From the NCBI GenBank assembly GCA_017652765.1, contig JAGCAJ010000008.1, positions 73,230 through 131,891 on the forward strand: a stretch of DNA of 58,662 bases, written 5' to 3'. Numbering within the stretch: position 1 is the first letter of the stretch; each line of letters begins with the position of its first letter. Shown piece by piece: positions 52,126 to 58,662 of this stretch. The stretch is from Candidatus Saccharimonadota bacterium (lineage in GTDB: Bacteria; Patescibacteriota; Saccharimonadia; Saccharimonadales; Saccharimonadaceae). The position numbers and the translations under genes were made by a program. A model generated the notes under the pieces. It did not search any database, was not told the origin of the DNA, and saw only the letters and a list, made by a program, of their open reading frames with translations.

Positions 52126-53826
52126 CTATTTTTGGAGGAGTTGATAATATTTATTCCTAAGGAGATTCTTATGTGTGCCACGCCCGACCAGCTCACCTTT
52201 TTCTATGACGATTAATTCGTCCATTTGACGCATGACTTCCGGCTTATGCGTAACAACTAAAACAGTATGATCCTCTTTTAGTTTCTTTAACACTTCTATA
52301 ATTTCTTTAGTAGTATCAGCATCGAGAGCAGAAGTTACCTCATCAAAGAGGAGGATTTCTGATTTACTAAGCAGAGTGCGGGCGAGCGATAGTAGCTGTT
52401 TTTGGCCGGCGGAGAGATTTTCCGCGTCACCAACTAGTGGGGTGTCGTAGCCTTTTTTGAGTCTCATAATAGCGCCATGTACTCCAACTTTTTTACAGGC
52501 TTCGACTTGGTGCTCGAAATCCGGGTCGACAAGGCTGAGATTTTCTTTAATGGTCATATCAAAGACGAATGGCTTTTGTGTAACAATACTGACATTAGTG
52601 GAGTGAACTTTTTCATTGTAGTTAAAAATGTTTTTACCATCAATAGTGATTTTGCCATGCGTTGGTTTATAAAGACGAAGCAGGAGCTTAAAAATGGTAG
52701 ATTTTCCGGAGCCAGATTTCCCTACGATACCAACTAGGCTTTGCGGGGCAATGCTGAAACTAACGTTTTTTATGAGCGGTTTCCTACCATAAGTAAACGA
52801 AACGCCATCAAAGACGACCTCGCCCTTAATGTCGTCATTACTATTAGAGCCAAATACTAATTTACGTGGTGGGCGATAATTAAGAAGTCGATAAACGCGG
52901 TTGATCCCGACGTTAGACTTAGTAACTTCAGTGATGATATCCGTGGCCTCGTCATAGCTTTCGTGCATATTTTCGTAGTAGCCAATAACTAAGACGAGGG
53001 TGGCGACACTATATTCACCTTTAATGATGAGATATGCGGAAATACCATAGGCGATAATACGACCCAAGCCCTGAACAAATGGAGTGAGCGCACCACCCAA
53101 ATCGGAATGAATACGCTGACGATAGTAATCCTTCCTCCATTCTTTCTTTTCCCTCTCAATGATTCCGCGGAGGTCTTTTTCTAAATTAAAGGCGTGAACC
53201 TCTTTGTGTCCGTCAATAATTTGATTATATAAGCCCGAGATTTCGTCTTGATGAGTACGGCGAAGACTAGCATAATAATCACGACGGCGCATATGATGAA
53301 TAAAGACAAAGAATGAAATCACGGTAAGAATTAAGGTGATTCCACCAATAAGTGGATCAACAAATACCAATATAAATGCATCCGCTATGATACTTATTAT
53401 TGTTAATACAAAATCAAATAAATAGTCTGGGATGCGTTGACATTTTGTGACGTCTTCAAAGCCTGTATTAATAATTTCTTCGTGGGAAATTTTTTTAGTA
53501 TAATCCTGATCTAACGCAATAACCTTATCTAAGATTTTTTGCTGGAGTACATCGTGAATATAGACGGCGTTTTTTCCGTAAGCTACATAATTTAGATGGT
53601 GGAAAATTGAATACAGAACCGAAATGACAACAAACAGCCCGACGCTCCAAATTGCACCCCGGTAATTTCCTTCCGTAGCACAGTCCACAACCATAGAAAC
53701 TGGAATTGGGATAAGCAAGCGCAAGACAGTGCGAACGGTGGCGGTAGAAAGTAGAGCAAAAAGCAGTTTCTTATTGCCAAGCCTAAAACTCATATATCTT
53801 TTGATTAATCTAAAATAATGTCTCAT
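52126..53826 (-). CDS. ABC exporter half-transporter, catalytically complete ATPase
   Basis: A 566-aa type IV ABC half-exporter: six helices (about 20-310) then the ATPase. Walker A GKSGSGKS (about 367), signature LSAGQKQ, Walker B LLFDEVT with the catalytic Glu (about 489), H-loop THKPE (about 528). The signature has Ala for the first Gly. It starts four bases inside the preceding ABC gene (ATGA), so the two are made together as a heterodimer. Substrate unknown. Confidence 0.9.
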   Translation of the reverse strand: MRHYFRLIKRYMSFRLGNKKLLFALLSTATVRTVLRLLIPIPVSMVVDCATEGNYRGAIWSVGLFVVISVLYSIFHHLNYVAYGKNAVYIHDVLQQKILDKVIALDQDYTKKISHEEIINTGFEDVTKCQRIPDYLFDFVLTIISIIADAFILVFVDPLIGGITLILTVISFFVFIHHMRRRDYYASLRRTHQDEISGLYNQIIDGHKEVHAFNLEKDLRGIIEREKKEWRKDYYRQRIHSDLGGALTPFVQGLGRIIAYGISAYLIIKGEYSVATLVLVIGYYENMHESYDEATDIITEVTKSNVGINRVYRLLNYRPPRKLVFGSNSNDDIKGEVVFDGVSFTYGRKPLIKNVSFSIAPQSLVGIVGKSGSGKSTIFKLLLRLYKPTHGKITIDGKNIFNYNEKVHSTNVSIVTQKPFVFDMTIKENLSLVDPDFEHQVEACKKVGVHGAIMRLKKGYDTPLVGDAENLSAGQKQLLSLARTLLSKSEILLFDEVTSALDADTTKEIIEVLKKLKEDHTVLVVTHKPEVMRQMDELIVIEKGELVGRGTHKNLLRNKYYQLLQK

Positions 53827-55574
53827 ACTATCTCCTCATCCTCTAAATCATTAGAATCGGAAGACCGGAGAGTTTGCATAGAGCGATATAGAGCGCTTCG
53901 TTCTAGGAGTTTTTCGTGTGTGCCACTAGCAACAATCTTGCCGTGATCCAAGACAATAATGCGATCTGCTGCCCGCATTAATTCTGGTTTTTTAGTAACC
54001 ATAATAACAGTATGTTTATTTTTAATGCGCTGGATTAAGCCCGGGACAAGTTTAGCAGTGTCAGGATCAAGCGAAGTAGTAACGTCGTCCAACAAAAATA
54101 CCTCCGCGTTAGTTAGAATCGTGCGTGCGATAGAAATCATTTGACGTTGCCCGCCAGAAATATTACCACCATTTTCGCGCAAAATCGTATTATAACCCAT
54201 CGGTAAAGTTTCAATAAAACTGTGGATACCAGCAATTTTACAAGCCTCGATTTGATGTTTAATGTCCGTGTCAATAAAATTAAGATTTTTTCTAATAGAT
54301 GTATTAAAGATAAACGGTATCTGATTAGCAACAGCAACGTTGGCGGTATAAATTTCTTTGCTAAATTCGTTAATATTAATATTGTCTAGATAAATTTTAC
54401 CTTTGGTAGGCTGATTAAGTCGTAAAATCAGGTCAAATAGTTTAGTTTTTCCGGAACCGGGATAGCCCACAATCGCAACAAATTCGTGAGGATGGACCTT
54501 GAAATTGAGATTTTTAAGGATTTGGTGTCCGCCTAGGGATAATGAAACATTTTTAAACGTGACTTCACCCCGAACATCATCTAGGTCTAAGTTGCCGAAT
54601 TGATATTTTTCATCAGCCTTATAGTTTAGGATTGAGGTGAGGCGCCTAATAGCGGCGTCGTTTAGACGAATAGCAATAGTGGAATCGGTAAAATTTTTAG
54701 CATATGTTAATAATTGTTGATGGTAGGTATAGAACATAACTAGAGATCCAACTTCCATGTGTCCATTCGCTATCATAGCAATACAAATAAGCAGGATTAT
54801 TGCTCTAACCGGATAATAAATGAAACGGATATCATTATCTCTTGCCGTAGTTTCCCTACGCTGGGCCATATAGTTTTTGTCGTAGCGTTTTTGCAACATA
54901 TCCAGGCGCTCGTGAAGCGGGCGTTTTAGATTAAAAACCTTTACTTCTTGTAGGCCTGTTAAGATTTGGTTTAGGAAGTTACTGTAATTATCGTTCTCAC
55001 TCTGAGAGCGCCACCAATAATAGTTGTATTTTCGGTCGTGACGCGTACGCATATGAGAATAAGCTGTAACGGAGACAGCCATGATAATAGCAATAAGTGG
55101 ACTATAGAATGCAGAAATAGCAATAATGAATATTACTTGGAAAATACTAGTAATAAGCTCAGAAATCTCGTCGTTCATTTCTCCGATTTCAAAAAGATCG
55201 TTACCGATAATATTAAGGAGACGGCCACGATTAACTTTTTTCTTAAAACTATGGTCTACGGAGAGAATTTTATTAAAGAGTTTATCTTGAAGTTTAAGAT
55301 AACAGTAGGAGACGTTCCAGCTATATGTGCGCCAGTTTAAAAATAGAAAGAATCGATAAGCGACATAGATAACAGTATAAAGAATGATAGCGTGGACAGT
55401 GCCGGTAGCATCTTGCTCGGTAAGCCTATCGATAATTTGGGCAGCGATGAACGGGCGAGTGACGTCTAAAATCTTATAGATAACCGAGGTGATAAAATTT
55501 GCAGAAAAAAGCCAAGGGTTCAGCTCGACCACCCTAAAGTAATCTTTGATATACTTTAGCTCCTCCCTAAACAT
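53823..55574 (-). CDS. ABC exporter half-transporter with a degenerate ATP site
   Basis: A 583-aa partner of the next gene. Six helices precede an ATPase with Walker A GYPGSGKT (about 369) and signature ISGGQRQ. Walker B is FLLDDVT (catalytic Glu replaced by Asp, about 494) and the H-loop is VTKKPE (His replaced by Lys, about 526). In heterodimeric exporters the degenerate site joins these Walker motifs to the partner's signature, which here is the imperfect LSAGQ. It ends in TGA, overlapping the next ATG. Starts nine bases after TGC-TAAAAT. Confidence 0.9.
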   Translation of the reverse strand: MFREELKYIKDYFRVVELNPWLFSANFITSVIYKILDVTRPFIAAQIIDRLTEQDATGTVHAIILYTVIYVAYRFFLFLNWRTYSWNVSYCYLKLQDKLFNKILSVDHSFKKKVNRGRLLNIIGNDLFEIGEMNDEISELITSIFQVIFIIAISAFYSPLIAIIMAVSVTAYSHMRTRHDRKYNYYWWRSQSENDNYSNFLNQILTGLQEVKVFNLKRPLHERLDMLQKRYDKNYMAQRRETTARDNDIRFIYYPVRAIILLICIAMIANGHMEVGSLVMFYTYHQQLLTYAKNFTDSTIAIRLNDAAIRRLTSILNYKADEKYQFGNLDLDDVRGEVTFKNVSLSLGGHQILKNLNFKVHPHEFVAIVGYPGSGKTKLFDLILRLNQPTKGKIYLDNININEFSKEIYTANVAVANQIPFIFNTSIRKNLNFIDTDIKHQIEACKIAGIHSFIETLPMGYNTILRENGGNISGGQRQMISIARTILTNAEVFLLDDVTTSLDPDTAKLVPGLIQRIKNKHTVIMVTKKPELMRAADRIIVLDHGKIVASGTHEKLLERSALYRSMQTLRSSDSNDLEDEEIV

Positions 55575-55583
55575 CTTATGCTT

Positions 55584-55592
55584 ATTTTAGCA
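55584..55592 (-). promoter_or_regulatory. Extended -10 of the ABC exporter pair
   Basis: TGC-TAAAAT reading leftward, nine bases before the ATG at 55574. Confidence 0.55.
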
Positions 55593-55622
55593 TAAAAAAG
55601 ACCTCTTTTATAGAGGTCTTTT
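55593..55622 (-). terminator. Rho-independent terminator of rpmH
   Basis: AAAGACCTCT and AGAGGTCTTT pair around TTTAT; reading leftward the stem runs into TTTTTT. It separates rpmH from the ABC genes. Confidence 0.85.
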
Positions 55623-55630
55623 AGGTTAAA

Positions 55631-55768
55631 TTAAGCGGTAAGGCGAGCGCGACCTTTAATACGACGGCGCTTCAAAACCTTCTGGCCGTTTTTAGTGGCA
55701 TTTCTCTTCATGAAGCCGTGTTCAACTTTGCGCTGACGCTTGTGTGGCTGATAAGTGCGTTTTGGCAT
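55631..55768 (-). CDS. rpmH: 50S ribosomal protein L34
   Basis: A 45-aa very basic ribosomal protein: [19 protein letters not shown], then [21 protein letters not shown]. The pattern matches bacterial L34, with one residue (P2) added at the start and a few substitutions. It lies 250 bases upstream of dnaA on the other strand, the classic origin-region order. Confidence 0.97.
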   Translation of the reverse strand: MPKRTYQPHKRQRKVEHGFMKRNATKNGQKVLKRRRIKGRARLTA

Positions 55769-56021
55769 AAAATAATTCCTATTAGTTTTAAATTCTTAAA
55801 ATCTTTGTTATAGTATAGCACTTTTTACACAAAAAGCCAAGGAGTTTTCCACAATTTCCCCAGATTTGGTGATTCCCTTGTGGAAAAGTGCATCTCTGTT
55901 ATATGGGATTTTTATTACGTAATAAAAACTTTTTAGGGCAAAACCTGTGGAAAAGTTTTAAATTGGTGTATAATCTATTAAAAGAGGTTAAATAAAGGTA
56001 AGGTTGAGGAGGTAGCCTATT
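55769..56021. other. Candidate origin of replication and dnaA promoter
   Basis: Gene-free 253 bases between rpmH and dnaA. DnaA-box-like 9-mers: TTTTCCACA at 55845-55853, TGTGGAAAA at 55879-55887 and 55946-55954, plus TTTTACACA at 55823-55831. An AT-rich stretch lies at 55901-55935. The dnaA -10 TATAAT is at 55969-55974; the third box covers the -35 position, which would allow DnaA to repress its own gene. The boxes match the common TTTTCCACA variant of TTATCCACA. Whether initiation occurs here or after dnaA is not decided by sequence. Confidence 0.6.
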
Positions 56022-57392
56022 ATGTTTGATGTGTGGAAAAATGTTCTAGAGGAGGTAGAACAAAATATCCCACCATCCCAGTTTGCAACTTGGTTTAAGG
56101 ATGTGCATCTTGCCTCTATTTCCGATGGGGTAGTAACGATTAAAGCGCCAAATATCTTTAAGGTGGGGCAAATACAAAAGAAATATGACCCAGTAATTAA
56201 ATTAGCACTAAAACATAATTCGGTAGAATTTACGGATGTTAGATATGTAGTATCGTCGGAGACCACCGTAAAGCCTAGATCGCGAGAAGTAAAGCTAGGT
56301 GATATTAATAAAAAACCAGCGAAACAAAAGACTACTACGCCAGAACGAGTAGAAAAAACTCAAAGAAAATTCGACCCTAACCTAAAGGCTGATTATACGA
56401 TGGATACATTTGTGGTATGTTCCAATAATAATCTAGCTGCAGCCGTAGCAAGGGCGGTAATAGATAATCCCGGTGGAAAATATAATCCATTCTATCTATA
56501 TGGTAGCCCGGGGCTAGGTAAGACGCATCTAGTGCAGGCGATTGGCAATGAGCTCCTAAAGAAAAACCCAGATATGAAGGTACTTTATATGCCGACAAAT
56601 AATTTCTATTCTGAATATATCTATATGATTAGAAATCAGCAGGGTGAGGCCTTTGCAGAAAAGTATGCCTCCGTAGATGTATTGATTATTGATGATATTC
56701 AGATGATTGTGGGCAAGGAGCGGAGTCAGGAGGCTTTCTTTGATATCTTTAATGATATGTACCAGAAAGGTAAGCAGATTATTATTACGAGCGATCGCTT
56801 ACCGGAGCAGATTAGAGAGCTAGATGTAAGGCTTTCGTCACGTTTAGCGTCTGCTGGGGCGTTTGATTTACAACTGCCAACATTTGAGGACAAGTGCGCA
56901 ATTCTTAAGGCTAAATCCGAGTATGATGAAGTAGAAATCGAAGATGAGGCAATTGAGTATATTGCTAATATAGTAAAAACTAACGTACGCGACTTAGAGC
57001 GCGAATATAAACGTATATTAACCTACGCAGATCTAAAGGGTGTAACACCACTAGAGATTATTGATAGTGGGTATTCTAATACAGCAAGCGACTCTAGAAA
57101 GAACGGTGTAACTCCTAGAAAAATCGTGGAAACCGTAGCAAAGTTTAATAATCTCTCCGTAAAAGAGATGTGTGGCAAGAGTAGGGTGGCTAATATTAAG
57201 ACGGCTAGACAGGTTGCGATGTATCTGCTCTCGGAAGAACTCTCTATGAGCACCACCAAAATCGCACTCGAAGTAGGAGTAAAGGACCACACTACAGTAA
57301 TGCATGGCGTAAAAAAGATAAAGGCGGACCTTAATACGGATTTTGGCTTGCGCGAAGTGGTAGCGGAAATACGGGAGCAGATATATGTGTAA
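56022..57392 (+). CDS. dnaA: Chromosomal replication initiator DnaA
   Basis: A 456-aa AAA+ initiator that binds DnaA boxes and opens the origin. Domain I is about residues 1-80 (VWKNVLEEVEQNI); the linker is Lys/Thr-rich (about 85-115). Domain III has Walker A GSPGLGKT (161-168) and Walker B LIIDD (221-225), with sensor motifs LSSRL. Domain IV (about 360-456) has the DNA-binding signature VKDHTTVMHGVKKI. GAGGAGGT precedes the ATG, with a leader of about 45 bases. Confidence 0.98.
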   Translation: MFDVWKNVLEEVEQNIPPSQFATWFKDVHLASISDGVVTIKAPNIFKVGQIQKKYDPVIKLALKHNSVEFTDVRYVVSSETTVKPRSREVKLGDINKKPAKQKTTTPERVEKTQRKFDPNLKADYTMDTFVVCSNNNLAAAVARAVIDNPGGKYNPFYLYGSPGLGKTHLVQAIGNELLKKNPDMKVLYMPTNNFYSEYIYMIRNQQGEAFAEKYASVDVLIIDDIQMIVGKERSQEAFFDIFNDMYQKGKQIIITSDRLPEQIRELDVRLSSRLASAGAFDLQLPTFEDKCAILKAKSEYDEVEIEDEAIEYIANIVKTNVRDLEREYKRILTYADLKGVTPLEIIDSGYSNTASDSRKNGVTPRKIVETVAKFNNLSVKEMCGKSRVANIKTARQVAMYLLSEELSMSTTKIALEVGVKDHTTVMHGVKKIKADLNTDFGLREVVAEIREQIYV

Positions 57393-57656
57393 AAGTCTGC
57401 GAAAAACTTTGCGCGAAACTATGTGGGAAAACGGTGGAAAGTTTTCCTCTTTTTTGCTAAATTGTACGGTTTATTATATAACTCTGTGGAATATGTTCGG
57501 TTTCCACAAAATAGTACACATTATTTTCAACATGTTTTACACAAAACATTTGTTCGGTTATAATCTGTTATACAGGGGGTTTTGCACAGTTTCCACATAG
57601 CTTACTATTACTACTACAAAATAAATTAATATATTATTATAAAAGAAGGAGAGGAT
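57393..57656 (+). other. dnaA-dnaN intergenic region: DnaA-box-like sites, inverted repeat, dnaN promoter
   Basis: 264 bases without a gene. Possible DnaA boxes: GTTTCCACA at 57500-57508 and 57589-57597, TTTTGCACA at 57580-57588, TTTTACACA at 57535-57543, TGTGGAATA at 57485-57493. ATGTTTT-ACAC-AAAACAT (57532-57549) is a perfect inverted repeat. TATAAT at 57559-57564 is a likely dnaN promoter. A very AT-rich stretch (57608-57644) is a candidate unwinding element. AAGGAGAGG precedes the dnaN ATG. Confidence 0.6.
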
Positions 57657-58662
57657 ATGGAAATTGAAGTATCACAGGAAAAAATAGCAAGAGCATTAAA
57701 TATTGTAAGTAGGGTAGCAATGGGGGCTAAGTCTACTCTACCGGTTCTTTCTAATGTGCTTATTAGAGTGGATAGTGGTAAGGTATCTCTAACTACGACC
57801 AATTTAGATATGGCAGTAGTAGATTATGTACCAGTAATTAGTGCAAAAGATGGAATTATCACGGTACCAGCTAGGTTATTAGCGGAATTTGTACAGAATT
57901 TACCTAGGGGTGAAAAAATCAAGCTCACTGTGGATGGGAATAAAGTGAAGACGACGGCGGGTAGATATGTCTCTACGATAAATGGAGCTTCGGCGGATGA
58001 TTTTCCAGAGCTCCCTGATATTGACGAGAAAAAAGCGGTAATTTATAGGATGGGGATAGATGAGTTTAAACTGGGGCTATCCGAGGTGATTATTGCGGCG
58101 AGTGGTGATACTTCTAGGCCAGCGCTTACGGGTGTATATTTTAATACTGATGAGGGAGCGTTATTTGTAGCGGCGACGGACGGGTATAGATTGGCGGAGC
58201 GAAAGTTTATCCCTAAGGTGGAAAGTGAAGTTAAGGCGATTGTACCAACCTCTTCCCTGCAAGAAGTTTTGCGCTCGATTTCTGACGACGTGGAGGAGAT
58301 AGAAATTCTGTTTGACGAAACACAGGTGAGATTCCGCGTGGGTGAACTTGAGGTAACGTCTAAACTGATTGATGGGGCTTTCCCTGACTATAGGCAACTT
58401 ATTCCTAAAGATAACGAAGTAAAGGTAACAGTAGATAGGGACGAGTTGAATAGGATTGTAAAAATGGCAGCGCTATTTGCGAGAGAGTCTAACCGTGCAA
58501 TTACTTGTGAGACAGATGTGGAAAAGAAAATTTTCTCCGTTTCGTCTATCTCTAATGAGATTGGGGAGAATAGGTCGGAAATTGAGACTGATGTAGAGCA
58601 GAGTGGAAAAGTGAAGCTTGATTCTAGATTCTTAATGGATGCATTAAATGTACTTGAAGAAG
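57657..58662 (+). CDS. dnaN: DNA polymerase III sliding clamp (beta), 5' part
   Basis: The clamp that tethers DNA polymerase III; the frame is open to the window end (335 codons). It starts MEIEVSQEKIARALNIVSR, with LPVLSNVLIRV and ATDGYRLAERKF typical of the beta clamp, and the second domain continues to the edge. AAGGAGAGG precedes the ATG. Truncated only by the window. Confidence 0.95.
   Translation, partial: MEIEVSQEKIARALNIVSRVAMGAKSTLPVLSNVLIRVDSGKVSLTTTNLDMAVVDYVPVISAKDGIITVPARLLAEFVQNLPRGEKIKLTVDGNKVKTTAGRYVSTINGASADDFPELPDIDEKKAVIYRMGIDEFKLGLSEVIIAASGDTSRPALTGVYFNTDEGALFVAATDGYRLAERKFIPKVESEVKAIVPTSSLQEVLRSISDDVEEIEILFDETQVRFRVGELEVTSKLIDGAFPDYRQLIPKDNEVKVTVDRDELNRIVKMAALFARESNRAITCETDVEKKIFSVSSISNEIGENRSEIETDVEQSGKVKLDSRFLMDALNVLEE

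Overview
This window looks like the replication-origin side of a Candidate Phyla Radiation (Patescibacteria) chromosome, most likely Saccharibacteria (TM7). That assignment is an inference from gene content and style: very tight packing, many genes starting 6-7 bases after a TATAAT box, type IV pilin genes next to a giant exported protein, many short membrane proteins of unknown function, and almost no metabolism. The code is standard: TGA ends at least two genes. One in-frame TGA sits exactly where galE should have a conserved glycine. A bile-salt-hydrolase-type enzyme suggests, weakly, an animal gut or oral habitat.

Layout. 1-5.2 kb: the 3' part of dnaK, a lamin-tail surface protein ending flush against it, a membrane protein with a small partner, and an FAD oxidoreductase that lacks the usual redox cysteines. 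5.2-13.6 kb: initiator tRNA, then a six-gene leftward operon encoding a membrane helical-repeat protein, a 1231-residue cysteine-rich exported protein and four pilin-like proteins. 13.6-18 kb: small membrane proteins including a FtsB-like one, a CAU-reading tRNA that resembles tRNA-Ile2, a short MscS channel, and the bile-salt-hydrolase-like enzyme. 18-48 kb: murC followed by a large cell-surface polysaccharide region. It holds a polyprenyl-phosphate sugar transferase, about ten GT2, GT4 or GT-C-like transferases, a Wzm/Wzt-type ABC exporter, an O-antigen ligase/polymerase, rfbACBD for dTDP-L-rhamnose, a broken galE, a ricin-lectin-repeat surface protein, a membrane thioredoxin-fold protein and a cysteine desulfurase. 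48-50 kb: a LexA-type DNA-binding-domain-only regulator divergent from an LCP (LytR-CpsA-Psr) ligase. 50.2-58.7 kb: khpB(jag)-yidC-rnpA, a heterodimeric ABC exporter, rpmH, dnaA and the 5' part of dnaN, with DnaA-box-like sites on both sides of dnaA (candidate oriC).

How it fits together. Undecaprenyl-linked sugars are built by the transferases, exported by Wzm/Wzt, polymerised or ligated by the O-antigen ligase, and could be attached to peptidoglycan by the LCP protein. L-rhamnose is the one sugar whose synthesis is complete here. The pilin operon, the lamin-tail protein and the ricin-repeat protein give the cell an elaborate surface, as expected for an epibiont that must bind a host bacterium. 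Several exported proteins are rich in cysteine, and the membrane thioredoxin-fold protein could serve their disulfide chemistry.

Regulation is unusually readable. Most transcription-unit starts show an extended -10 (TGN-TATAAT or close) six or seven bases before the start codon, so leaderless mRNAs appear to be the rule; genes inside operons use Shine-Dalgarno sequences or stop-start overlaps.
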